Of a DNA stretch of 64,000 nucleotides, positions 31,773 through 44,100 are shown piece by piece. The position numbers and the translations under genes were made by a program. The notes below the pieces were generated by a model. The model worked only from the letters and a program-made list of their open reading frames with translations, had not been told where the DNA came from and searched no databases. Location of the stretch: assembly GCA_038501195.1 (NCBI GenBank), contig JBBPUQ010000001.1:1612001-1676000 (forward strand), given 5' to 3'. Origin of the DNA: Nemania diffusa (taxonomy: Eukaryota; Ascomycota; Sordariomycetes; Xylariales; Xylariaceae). Each line of letters opens with the position of its first letter. The first letter of the stretch is position 1.

Positions 31773-32426
31773 TTATAGCGCAGCAACAGCACCCAAGAGA
31801 CCGGCAGCAGCCACAGCAGCGGCGACAACGAAGCCGGTCTCGCGGGGCGCAGCGCCCGTGGAAACAGTGGAAGAGGCAGCGCTAGAAGAGCCGGCAGCCG
31901 ACGCGCTCGTGCTCGCGCCCGTGGCGGTAGGCGACGAGGTGTTCCCAGCAGACGCGCTCGTCTGTCCCGCGGAGGACGCGGCCGTCGTAGTCGTGACGGC
32001 AGCGGTCGTAGTCGCCGCGCCGGCGCCGGGGAGGTCGGTGCTGCAGACGGGGAGGCCGGTGGCGGAGTCGTCGACGAGGCCGGAGCAGGCGGTGATGAAG
32101 CTGTTCAGGGCGCCGCTGTTGGCGCTGTACCAGTCCAGCGCGGCGGACGTGTACGACACCCACTCGGACTCGAGCTTGCCCGTGAACGAGGGCGTCGCGC
32201 AGGGGTCCGTGGGCAGCGCCACCGACGCCGAGAGCAGGTCCGCCGCGGGCGTGGGCAGCGTGTCGTAGAGCGTCGACACGGCCGCCAGCGCCGACGAGCA
32301 CTGCGGGTCGATGTTCAGCGCGTCGTCCTGCCGGCGCTCGATGATGAAGGCGCGCTGCGCGATCGCGGGGACCTGCGCCGTGGCGGCGGTGATCACGGTC
32401 GCGGCGAGGAGAGCCTTAGTGAACAT
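31773..32426 (-). CDS. Secreted, probably GPI-anchored, four-cysteine protein (infection-structure-specific-protein-like)
   Basis: Single-exon gene of 217 residues. A signal peptide (MFTKALLAATVITAATA) is followed by a dibasic ERRQDD site (about 30-35) that could be a Kex2 cut. The mature domain (about 36-130) has four cysteines (PQC, DPC, TAC, PVC contexts) and the pattern of the fungal DUF7735 / 'infection structure specific protein' family as I remember it. The rest is a Thr/Ser/Ala-rich stalk ending in a hydrophobic tail (GFVVAAAVAAAGLLGAVAAL), the normal form of a GPI-attachment signal. It is probably displayed on plasma membrane or cell wall. The family name comes from Colletotrichum infection structures; the role here is unproven. 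Confidence 0.85.
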   Translation of the reverse strand: MFTKALLAATVITAATAQVPAIAQRAFIIERRQDDALNIDPQCSSALAAVSTLYDTLPTPAADLLSASVALPTDPCATPSFTGKLESEWVSYTSAALDWYSANSGALNSFITACSGLVDDSATGLPVCSTDLPGAGAATTTAAVTTTTAASSAGQTSASAGNTSSPTATGASTSASAAGSSSAASSTVSTGAAPRETGFVVAAAVAAAGLLGAVAAL

Positions 32427-35310
32427 CTTGATTGGTGGGTAGTGGGTAGATTTGGCGTTTGGGTTTTGTAAATAGGATTATTCGTAATGACGGTAGAGAA
32501 TGGAAAGCAGTGCGACCTCTGCGAATGGTAAATAATAAATGTAGGGGGGGGCAAACGAAGGGAAGCGAAAGGCACGCGGGAAAAAAGGATTCAGGCTCTG
32601 TTTGATTAATGATGGGTTGGACAAAGGGGCCTTTTATTGTTATATTACAAGAAACAACATATAACCTCTCTCCTTACCTATGTGGTCCTAATTAGCCACG
32701 CTTGTTGCCTAGGTTCCTCAAATTTCACGGCCCCCTGAGGCATCACGAAGCTACGGCATGGATAAGTGGTCTGTGGCCCACTATATCTGCCTAATGCTAA
32801 AGGGAGATGCTGCTATTCTTGGCATCGTTGTTTTATGCCAAGACATTTTGTCCAGCTCATTGGCAGCTCTCTATCAGCCCTCAACCAGTTCTTAGGGCTG
32901 TGAAACAAAGGGCTTTTTTAAGGCGGCGCTTCCATTGATGGAGGGTATATCTAAGTAAACTTATTTCCCGAATGGATGGACATACGAGGAGTTACCTAAT
33001 AATGTCTATAATCGGCTATGACAGCATCACTGTATACTATCTAGGTATAGTATACTACTACTATACTATAGGCTAGGAATAACAAGTAAAAGCATGACTA
33101 CTGTAGGTTAGCGTATGCTAAGCTTTTCGAAAATCTTGCTCCATCTCGTTGGCGTATAATTTGACTTAGACTGGCGCCTTGCTGCTTCTTTCCTAGATAA
33201 ATTGTGCTTATGTAGCTGTCTCACTTTGTCGGTGAGCGACCTTGTGACATTCAGCTCCTACAGCCGAAACTAACCTCCGCTTCATGCCGGGGAATACTCG
33301 CAGAATAGGACCTGGTGTGGACGCCCCCAAAACTGCGCCGCGCGTGGGTAACGGTGAGGAAGCAAAACCCCAGCCAACCCTTGGGGTCAAAATGTGATTT
33401 ATTAGGTATGTAAGAAGTGTGTCTGTTCACGAGAGTGAGTTGAAGCCCTAGCCTCTGGGACTTGCTCTCTCCTGCATCTAACGTATGATGAGCGACCAAT
33501 CCACCGACTCTTTCCCCATGACAATGACAACTCAGCATTGGTGCCTACAATATGTAGTTTTCCCTGTTATTTATCCACTCACGTGCGGGGCTCAAGCATG
33601 GCTGGTTGCAACAAACAGCATAAGATTGATGCTCTTGGTGTTTACACTTATCCGAACGAGTGTGATTAGAACTACGTGTACCCTATACAGCGGATTATAT
33701 TGTAAGTAGATTCCTAGTAAAGACCCCAGACCGGAGTTGTCACCTGGCCGCCGGTACCTTTCTTGACAGCCACAAGGATCTCTTTGAGAGTGTATCAAGG
33801 CCTGTTACCAACGTGCACCTAGAAAATGGTCAGTCGCTAGGCAACCTAGGTATCAGCCGTTCTAACCGAAAAATAGGTATAGGATTTTACCTGGTGTTAT
33901 AAGATTGTAAAGCTAAGGGTGTAAGATGATATATAGAGTGCAGCAGCCTTGGTACCAGCATGATCAACAGTAGTTTGTGTTCTTAAGGACAGGCGATGCC
34001 TGTTCAAAGACTTCCCTTTTCTCGGGGTATGTGGCTGATCCGACCTTATAGGGTAGGGTTGGTCAGTACATAAAAACCAAAGGCTTGGTTCGCACGCCGT
34101 CTCGACTATCCAGCATCGATTGCCAGTGAGATGGCTGCGGCTTGGGCGCATCAACGAGAGGGGATGAGAAATTAGACTGAATCCTCAATCCTAGGGAGAT
34201 CCTACTAATGTAATACAATAAACTTCATCCATCGCTTTTGGCGACCAGAGTTTCGTCCGTATTGTAAGACATAAAGCAGTCAGCATCCCTGAGCACGGCC
34301 ATGAGAAATAGCTATAAACCTAGGAGTCGTTTGAGTATGTCTATCAAGTGACGGTAAGTCCCATGCCGTACACAGGGTTTGCTGACCACAACATCCAGCT
34401 GATACGGCACAAACACACAAATATCGTATTTGAAAGATGACGTCAACCAGCAGATTGCCCAGGGTGCTAACTACGTCTTTGCAAGTTCTAAAATGAAAAT
34501 AACATGTCGTATCTACGATCAGCTGATCTTCGATTCCGCTAGTTTGGATATTATTAGTAAGGCGAAGGGGTTCGGTGCGGGAACGGTGCTGGTAGGCCAG
34601 GAAATAGAAAGGCAGATGCCATTCAGCGAATCCTGATCGTAGCAGAGTGTGCTTTTAGGTGCTCTGCGCGAATATAAGAAGAAGAGAGGCTTAATAAGGT
34701 AGATATTACTATGACCGGACGGTACCTATATCTTAACCCATCGCACGCGATCTCCTTGGGACGAAGCGCGTATTACTCGGCATGGCTACGAATACGTTAA
34801 GCAACAGGTAAGCCGACGTTGTAATCCATGCTCTATGGTATCTACATATACGCAAATGTAGGAACTTTATGAGCCGAGACTGAATGGCTTTTCTACTATA
34901 CCTCGGTAGCTTAAAAACCTCGTTCGCACGCTTCTACTACTGTCGTGGGCTCACAGGAGACGTCATTGTGACAATGTAACTAAGTAAAACAATATTGACG
35001 ATTCATCTCTCAGCTTGAATAAAATATAAAATCAATGTTTACGACGGAAAGATCTCCCTTTGATTGTTACTAACACGTATTTATTGAAGTTTGACAAGTC
35101 TGTAGCTGAGGACTGGAGATTTACTCAGAAAATTAAAACTGACTAGCTTTGATCCTAGAAAGAATGGCAGATAATTATAAACATGAACAAACATATTAAC
35201 TCTGAAAACCATGCTTGGAGTAGAAACTTCGCATTAATAAGTAGTTAATAGTCCTTGGATCAAGCGAGCGACATGACTGCCATCAATACCGAGAAAGTAG
35301 GCCAGTCCTA
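32427..35310. other. Gene-poor region
   Basis: About 2.9 kb without a supported gene. The only mildly protein-like frame is 34430-34636 on the plus strand (68 codons), followed by text broken by stops up to about 34810. Otherwise AT-rich and featureless. Confidence 0.5.
34430..34810 (+). pseudogene. Weak candidate for a decayed coding fragment
   Basis: The first 68 codons are open (containing NQQIAQGANYVFASSKMKI and SKAKGFGAGTVLVGQEI). Beyond the stop, further protein-like text (GRYLYLNPSHAISLG) appears in another frame at about 34710. No family was recognised, and chance is a serious alternative. Confidence 0.2.
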
Positions 35311-37336
35311 TTAATCTGAATCAAAGAAGCTCCCGCGCTGCTTCAGGCCCGACAAGTCCACGAGCCCCATGACCACCCCATCCAGCCTCCTCACGCTCTC
35401 GCCGAGGTCGAAGTATATCGCCGCGACGACGGCCGCGACGAAGAGCTGCACGACGCCCATGGCGATCGCCACGTCCCGGAGCCCGCCAGCCGCGCCCACG
35501 ACGGCGGGTACGCCGAGGACGAAGGCGCCCGCGACGAGGCTGCGCAGGCACGCGAGCCCGGCCTTCATGTCCGCGATGTTGCGCAGCGCGATCGCCATGT
35601 TCGCCGACGTGAACGCCGTCGACTGGCGCACCACCGGCTGGACCGTGCCGTCTAGCACCGCCGTGCCCAGCCCCAGCAGGCCCAGGAGGAACGAGACCAC
35701 CGGGAAGCTGACGCCGCGGCCGTCGATCTCGGCGCCGGCGACGTAGAGGCCGAAGCTGAGTATGCCGATGGAGGCGAAGACGGCGCCGACGGCGAGCGTG
35801 GCGAGGTGCGCCGTGCGCGTGAAGTGCTTCCGGTACAGGAAGAGGGGGGGCCCGACGACGGCGGCGGTGCCGAGGAGGAAGGGCGCGAAGAAGATTAAGC
35901 CGATGGAGGATTCTTGGAGGCTGGACGGTGCTCGCGCGAAGAGGAGGGAGAGGGAGCTTGCGAGGCTCCAGAGGGCCACGTGGGGAAGTAAGGTTACGAC
36001 AAAAAGTAGTATTACCGATGGCGCAACTGCTGCCCTAGGTGCTTGCATGAGGAGCGACCGGTTTACTATTAGCACCTTGTAAGGTTGAAACTTAACGTTT
36101 CGGAGGTATTGCAACACGGCATCCTTGGACCATGTGATTGTTGGCAGCCTCGATTGAGACCGAGTTAATATTGGGAACATGTCGTTCGCGTCGAAGCTCG
36201 ACCGCGTGTAGGCCGTCTCAGGGGCACCTAGAATGATGAAGGGCATCAACACCACCAAAAAGGTAGTGAAGATCTCGAACTGCGTCTGGAATCCTCGGGC
36301 GCCCATGGAGGCGGCACCGCCGATTACTGGCGCGCCCCATGACGTGCCAACCGACACGGTGTGATATAGCAGGATCCTAGCTTGCCGCTCGTGTTCCTAG
36401 GAGAATTGTAAGTTTAAGATGCGCCGGTAAAGAAGCCCGGGTAAAAGGGGTCATACGAAAAAGGTGTCTAGGATCGACCCGAGTACCAGGGTATCAAAGG
36501 CGCCCCAACCCAGCCCCTGGAATATTCTTGCGGCCATATTCTGCGCGGTACTTCCCCCGGTGTTTGTATTCCACACGCAGCCAATGAACATTAACGCCGT
36601 TGAAACTAAATAAACCGGCCGCTTGCCATATATCCTTGCTAATATCGTGCTTGCCATTCCTGATATGGCTGAAATTATCAGCGGCACACCTGTCAGGGCG
36701 ACTGCTGATATGTAATCAACGCCTTCTCTTGCCGCGATGACGCTATGTACGCTGACGAGCGCAGTCTTCATTGCACCAACGAGAGCCACCATAGATAATA
36801 ACACAGTAAAATTGAGATTTTTCTTCCACAACGGCCAATTCTAGAGATATAATCAGCGCACAGTTCAAGATGGCTCTCTAGGAGCTCAGGTTTCATACTA
36901 ATGGATCGTTAGGGTCCTCGCTCGGCTGTGGCGATAATTCCACTGTGGAATATTTGCCAACGCCGTATTTAAGATTGCGTTTCGGATCTATACTAGTAAA
37001 TGACATTCTTCTCGTAGAAGCTGTCGTTGGCCGTTGCTCGGCAAATGATGGCGGCCTAAGAGAGCTCATCGCCGGTATCCCAAACGGTAGCGGCAGTCCT
37101 TTCTCTGGTCCACCGACTGCTGGCGATAAAGTTTTGGGACCAGCCTCTGGCGTGGGCGTATTTTTCCTAATTTCTGAAGCCATTGCCTCTGCAGCGTCTC
37201 TTTCTATCTCTGCCATCGGCGGCAGTGGCGGCAGGGTTTTCCTAAATCCATTGCTCGACTTTGGAGGTTTTGGGAAGCTCTTTTCAATTTGTGCTATGTC
37301 GATCGTCGACTGTTCTGACTCGGGCCTCGTGCTCAT
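35311..37336 (-). CDS. Major facilitator superfamily (MFS) transporter with long cytosolic N terminus
   Basis: Three exons, 37336-36899, 36840-36457 and 36396-35311, encode 635 residues. Both introns (58 and 60 nt) begin GTATGA after a complete codon and end CTAG, and both would stop translation at once if retained. Joining exons 1 and 2 creates DPLNWPLWKKNLNF, the signature at the membrane entry of many fungal MFS pumps. About 150 disordered, Pro/Ser-rich cytosolic residues come first, then roughly twelve membrane spans, with a Gly-rich ARIYGKRPVYLVS segment in the loop 2-3 position and a long central loop. This fits the DHA-type drug/metabolite exporters, but the substrate cannot be told. 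The 3' half of exon 3 is far richer in GC than the rest of the gene. Confidence 0.92.
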
Positions 37337-40170
37337 GACTCTGGCTTACTGCTCTTTCTCTCTGATCTCTCCTACTTCTGCTGTTGAATAATGATAATAA
37401 AAACACCCGATTAAATTACAGATAACAGCTTAAAAAAGGTCGCGGGGTGCTTGACGCGATAGAAGAATGTAGAATATCAAATCGTGGGATCAAAGGCAAC
37501 CAGGCCGCGAAGGTCAACTTCGAAGAAACGAAAGCGGTGATGGTTGACAGGTAATGACCGACGTGGCGAAGATGCCCAAAAGTGAGAAATGGAAGAAAGA
37601 GGAAGCTGAGCTCTCGAGATGAGCGCTGCGGGCAAGGTGTTACCTACATAGGTGGTATTCCAGGGCCCCCAAGCCACCGATGACCAACATCTTCTTCATC
37701 GTCGTATCGTGTTGTACTGTACGTAGGACCTCCGGTGGGGGCATTCCAGCATGCTGGTGTCATTGCAGCGAAAATACTTACATTAGTTGTTTCAGTTCGC
37801 TGGTCGGGTGCAGAAAGCAATGACCTCCTCGCTAATCCTTGCGCAGATCCAATTAACCTCTCGTGCGTATGTAATAATTACCTTGAGAGAAGACCGCTCT
37901 ACCGCGACTTACGCATAAGTAGGTCACATTCTGCGCCTCATTAATTACCCCTATCACACCTGTTGGACAGCCACCATCGCATCACAAAAGTTCTTTCGCA
38001 ACGCAGCGCATAAATGTTAACTCAAGACCTTACGAGTTTGCGATTCGCTGAGAACTAGAGGAGAAACCGTGATCCCCGGGTTGAAAGCTCTGTTCTGGGC
38101 CAGCCTAGGGCATCACTACCAGAACCGGCCTAGTCTTGCGAATCTTAAAACCCATCCGATATTCACCACTCCTGCCGAGGGCCAGAAACCCATTTTTGCT
38201 CGTTATTTGGGGGTCGCCGCCAAAAAAAGATACAGAGTACTTGGCACCCCAATTGACCTGGGTTGGGGCTCGGGGCAAAAGAAGAGAGAGTCAACCATGG
38301 CTCGGATTGGGGGTTGAAACTCCCCTGAGGCAAGATCGGCCGGGAACGGCTACACTAACCAGGTTCACTGCTCGTGCGTACAGCGGTGATAGTACCTAGC
38401 GCACCCAGAATAGCGTAGTGTAGATGCCATGTCGTATCGGTTTACCAGGATGAGCGATCCTTGTCCTCAAAAGCGCGCTTTGATATTGGCTCTCTCTCCA
38501 AGGAACCAAGGTGGTAACGCGGGGTTTGCAGGAATGATTCTACCAGATAAACGATGGTAACAACACTATAAGAGCAATGAATGAGAATTAGTCGAAATAT
38601 TCGTCTACCTACATGTCGAGAAGTAATGAGTGTATGTACTAGCCTACCCATCTAGCAAAAGGGGTAGTACATACGGAATACGACGCCACCAGAATCGCTT
38701 ATGTACGGAGATCTTGCCTCACAAGGGTGGTACGTAGGCTTAGTCCCTATAGGGCTAATGCAGGAACAATAGGTGTCGCACGCCGCTGACAAACAGTTAC
38801 GGTCAGTCGGGTCCCCTGATGCCGAAAAAGGTCGTCACGACAGATGGAAATGGCACGACGATGTCGAAAGATCTTTGTTTCGCGGCTTTCTATAAGATTC
38901 ATGAAACCCCCTCACCGATCATATATCTTCATTTCTATAGCTGATGCCCAAAACACGATTGTCCGCTTATCAAGCAACTTCGTTTCGATCAGAGTGTATT
39001 TTTGTGATGTCTTCCCGTCTTGAACGAGTGTGATACGAGTAGATCTCGGGAATCTGCCCTAAGACCTAGCGGGATTGCGCCATCTTCTTGGTAGACTCCC
39101 TTATAGCATAATTAGAGCATGCGGGAGCACAGACGCTCAACCCGATCGCATGAATGCAAAGACGGACGTTGTAGTATCGTCATGTATGAAATGTTTCGCT
39201 TCTAGATATTCTTAATAACATCTATTAATGCTTAATCATTATAGTATCCCTATAGTCATCCTTGTCGACTTTTGGAGCTTGCCCAGAATGTCCGGAATCC
39301 TCCCCCGAATCTTGTTCTTGTAGTCTTTAATTATCATTATATACCCACGTGAGCTCGGCTTTCTATACAGCCCAAGCCGCGCGAGTGATCTAGGTGTTCA
39401 TTCTTCGTTAAATAAGCCATCCGTCTATTTTCCCACTTTATCGATTCCCAACTTTTAGCGTGCGCCGAAATAATCAGAGAGCGTATTGGCGCCATTACTG
39501 CACTGACATGACCCTGGAGTGCAACATACTAGTCGGTATGTTTGGTATATTTGGTAGGTGAATAATGTCGTTGCAAGGGAGATAGCGATCGCTTCCAGCA
39601 AAATACATTGATCCTATAGATTGCATGTTAGTCAGATCAGATAAGAGCGTCTCAAAAAGGTTTGTCTCTAGTCCTCATTGCGATGAAGTTCGTCGTAGGT
39701 GATTCTTAGCGATCGATGGGGGGATCCAGTGGAAGTCGAGGTTATGCAACTTGCATAATCAGCGTTCTACCGCCTCTTGCATCAATACGGGAAGAACCCC
39801 CTTCGGCACGTCGATGGTTTGGCTTGGCGTTGCTCTTAAGAACAAGCTCGCGGTCGAACCGGACAGTCTACGGTTTGGATCCGCGCCGATAGTCACTGAC
39901 AATCAACGTTTCAATGTTCCTAAACACGTAGTGCTACACGTGTCGTAGAGCGAGGCTCATAGCCACTCTAGCAGGCGAAATTCGGCTTAATGTCGAAAAG
40001 AGGATCCTTCAGACATAGGAGGCAATGACGATTGCTTTACCTGCGTGTGCGATCTGCTCGGCTTCAGAGGTTTCAAGAGTGAGCAGCAGTTTGTTTGTCC
40101 GTACGAGCAACTCTGAATTTCATGTTAGTATTCGCCCTTGGGTTTAAGCTTGGACTCCTACTTAGTAAGA
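37337..40170. other. Gene-poor region
   Basis: About 2.8 kb upstream of the MFS gene and downstream of the F-box gene. Frames such as 38069-38317, 38136-38399 and 39751-39948 have no recognisable domains. Confidence 0.55.
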
Positions 40171-40987
40171 CTAACCTTGGTATTCAAGTGTGTACGAAAC
40201 GGGCGGGTCCTCATTCTGGCGGAGTAGAAGGGGTGTTTGGCCCTCTTCCTTCGCCAAAACGCGGAACCTCACCCCCACATCCTTGGATGAGCCTATCCAT
40301 AGGATAGAAGAATCATCGGGATATTTCTCTCCCTCTCGCTGTTGTTCCGTTGCTGACCGTTCCGCTTGCTCTCGAAGCCAGTCGCGCCAGACCCTAATAA
40401 CACCGTCGGAGACATTGTCCACGCGGAGGAATAGGCCTCTTCGAGATCCTATCTTCACTAGGTTGGTGACGGCGCAGAGTTGGGTGAAGAGGTCGCCTGC
40501 GTCAAGGTTCACATCATACGATGGGACCTGAGTCAAGGGTTCCTCTGTCCCCTCAATGACCTTGGTGGTTGGCCTTCGAGCGCGAGGCCGGCGATTTTCA
40601 TCTCCAAGAAAGGGCTTAAACCTCGAGTAAAGGTGATTCAAGTCATCCATGTTGGCGTCTTCACCAGCTTCAGACAGCCCATTAGTGCCCAAGTACTTGC
40701 AGAAAAGTGACGGAGTGGATAATCTATCGCTTGGCTGATAGCATTCCAGAAGCAGTTCACGCCCCTGCAGTATTGTGGTCTCGACAAGTCTGTAGTAGTG
40801 AAGACGGCCAACAAGTCCTCGGAACCGACGAGAAACGGCAGCAAGCGGTAACAGCGAGCGAGTGGGTAAGGAGTCGAAGGCGTTTATTATAAGCTGAATA
40901 ACGGTAAGTAAATTGATATGCGGGTCGACGTTGAGGTTAACGTACCTCGTTTGGAAGCGAGTCGATGGAGGTTGTGTTATGAGCCAT
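40171..40987 (-). CDS. F-box protein
   Basis: Two exons, 40987-40946 and 40893-40171, encode 254 residues. The 52-nt intron has a GTACGT donor and a TTCAG acceptor. Splicing joins MAHNTTSIDSLPNE to LIINAFDSLPTRSLLPL and AAVSRRFRGLV, a complete N-terminal F-box (about residues 8-45). The same stretch read without splicing begins at a chance Met further upstream (41019) and destroys the F-box, so that start should not be used. The rest has no recognised substrate-binding repeat and includes a basic stretch (RRPRARRPTTK). As an F-box protein it should recruit a target to an SCF ubiquitin ligase through Skp1. A TATATAAA box sits at 41099-41106. Confidence 0.85.
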
Positions 40988-41098
40988 GACGCAAGACATG
41001 GAATAAGCAATGAAGACAAGAAGGTTCAATTGATGATGACTAAGTGCGTTGTTGAGCTACTACTAGCTCTTCGCCTTTTCGAGCTGATGACTTATAGG

Positions 41099-41106
41099 TT
41101 TATATA
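41099..41106 (-). promoter_or_regulatory. TATA box of the F-box gene
   Basis: TATATAAA on the minus strand, 112 bases upstream of the ATG at 40987. Confidence 0.45.
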
Positions 41107-44100
41107 TGGTATGTACGAGCTGAATGAGGTATGGTGTGAGGTTCCGTGACGTGACTTCAGATCACCCTATTTCGCGTTCTACGAAAAGACGAAAGCACGA
41201 AAACGCGATACGGGCCTTTCCGACCCAGCGAGAATTTTCCGTATGGGTTGATCCAAGTTAGCTAGCCTTTTAATTCCGGGAATACTGATTTATTGCAAGG
41301 TTCAATAAATCGCGAGAGCGAGGCCGACAGTTGGCTCGAATTGCAGAGTCATTGGTGCCCAATCAAATTGGCAGCCGTCGAGCTGGACCGATAGATAGTC
41401 GGTGAGCTGTAACGACGATAGCATGTGGCGACAACAACAAACTGCCTAATGTATGTGCGCATACGTACTTATCCGTGGTGCACAGAGAGGGTTTGTGATG
41501 GGTTACTTAACAACTATCCATTCGAAGAAAATCGAGATACCTAGACGATGCTGAGGTTGATCTCGTCTTGTAGGACAAATTTACCGTGGGCATAACTTAG
41601 CGAAGATGAAATCTCGACATGTTAGTCATAATTGGGATGATGATGCACTTGGACGGTCCCGGTCTAGATCTCCGGGCGTTGCCGGCCACCATGGGTCGCG
41701 CCACTTCACAGTTATCAATACAGTATGCACACCCTTAGTTAACGGTACGAAGCTCTATTGCCTTACGTCATCACGGACTTGTGAGATCCATACATACTTC
41801 ATAGTATATCTCATGTAGTACAGAGGTAGTTACTGCGCTACTCCTAGTATTGCGTAGGAAGACCCTAATCGAGTAGCCTTCTGAGTATTCTAAATTTGCA
41901 AAGTTTGTATCTTAATTCTTATGTCTCACTAGCACTTTAAATGACATGCTTATGATTGAGCAATTGACAATTAATTCTTACAGGCTTAGTTCAGGTTCAC
42001 GGTTCATCCAGAATCTCATCTACCTACTCTGTTGAACACTAAGATCGGTCATGATCGATATCACATGAATCAAGATATTAATTTTATATTGATACACACC
42101 TCTTAACTACCGATGGTAGTTCCATGCGATCTCATAATTTCTCAAGCCCTGAAGTCGTAGACATGCCCGACGCCTATGCATTTCTCGAAGGAGGAACACC
42201 CCGTCCGGAGATGAGGCTTATTGTAGAATACTTTGCGAGCTCCTATACCCTCCATATATGACGCTTTTACTATGATCTGTTTAGACTTCCCAAGACTCTA
42301 GAGTACGCCAAGAGGAACGCATAGTCGTTGCTCTGACTGTTGGAGAAGGAAAGACGCCCCAATCAACGGCAACGGAGAGACTCCTTGAAGCAAGCTAGCT
42401 ATGAGCCCTCGAGGATGTTAAAATCCTTCACGCAAAATGCACGGCGTGGCATCTCCCACCCTCCATAAGATACGTATTCATTCTGACATTGCTTCAGGAG
42501 TTCACGGCGGTAGCTCGAAGTACTTTCACTCTTGACAAATGCCGCAGGGACTTTTGACCACTCAACAACCCAATTCTGTATATCGGTGGTTATGAAATAT
42601 CATCGCCTGTAGCGGTGAGCTTAAAATGTACCGTCTTGATGATCTCTGGCAGGGTTCTGGGTTTTGGTGGAGGATACGGCGTTTATGTTGTATATACCAA
42701 GAGTTGGTTATAACCTGGGTTTAGTGCTCTGGAGTAACAGCCTGCAAAATGCGTGTATTCGAAATCCTCGATCTCTGTTGGCGCGGGACGATTCCACTGG
42801 TCCGTTGTTTGGCAAGCAGTAGGGATGCCTTAACCAAATACGGATCCTCACATAATCGACTTACGCAGCTCAGGAAGGTACATCAACATCTGAGCACCTT
42901 GCACCTCGGGATTGCACCCTGCATCCGATATCAAATTGACCTGGACACCCATAGCTTCGGCATATGCTTAGCAAATATGGCAATACACTGCGAAGAATCT
43001 CTGGAAGGATGGGCGGGATTACTAGTTCGACATGCTTGACGACCATAGATAGATAGAGGCTGTAACGTTAAACAAGACAGCAAGGAGCTTCAGGTGTTTG
43101 TCATCGACTTACGTGTCAAGTGTTTTATACAACACCAAATTGAAGTTTGCCGAATGTCGTATGCTATTATAGACCCCTGTCTAAAGCGCTGGTTGCGCTT
43201 AGAGTATAGCGTAAAGCGATCGAGAGATGGTTCGGCTGTGTCTAGCTCTATTATACTGTCAATAAGGATGACCGGCGAGCTTTCTGGTGACTTAACAGTC
43301 TCCAAAAGTTAGTGTAGCTACTAGTCCCCCGCTTCTTTGCCGGGTCATTGCCGCAATGCTATTTTAGTCTCAATAGTGTATCTCAAGTCGGATCATGTGT
43401 ATTGTTACCAGGATTTCACCTGAAACTATAGACAGAATAGATACAACCACTGTAAGCCACATATGTTACACGTACAGGAAGCATGTACGATTACTGGCAT
43501 TGTCAGCGTACATGTACTGGTATACATACCTTCAAACCTATATTGACTAATAAACCCAGGCTGGCTCGGCTATGCGGCTTCTTCTCCCCGTTCACCTACA
43601 ACAGACAATCAATTATTATGGTACAGTCGGTCTTGCACAGATAACTGTTTTCGACGTGTAACACACCCTCAAAAACTCTCGGGCTTTGTTGGAAGAAGTC
43701 GGCTAGATTGGTCTTTTCCGAGTACGATTTGATTCATGCAGGCTTGTATCGGTTAGCAGACAGAGGGTGACTTTGAACAATCTTACGTTTTTCTTCTGGG
43801 TGATAACGGCTTACAGAGTTTTCTGTACAGGGCAAAGATAATGGAATATAAGGTAAAAGCAGTGGAATATACCGAGATAGTTATAAAAACACGTGTGTTT
43901 TTTCCTTTGTGTAGTTGATATCTTTATACTATAAACTCGTCAAGATATGTTTATGGCAGCTAAGACATCCATCCTATAATTAATAAGCTAATAAGTATTG
44001 CCTACCTATTACGGTTTCTGGGGTTAGAAGATTATTAAACCCCCAGACTTAATCCGATGACACGGTTGCATTGTTTCTCGCTTGCGTTAGCAAAGGGAGC

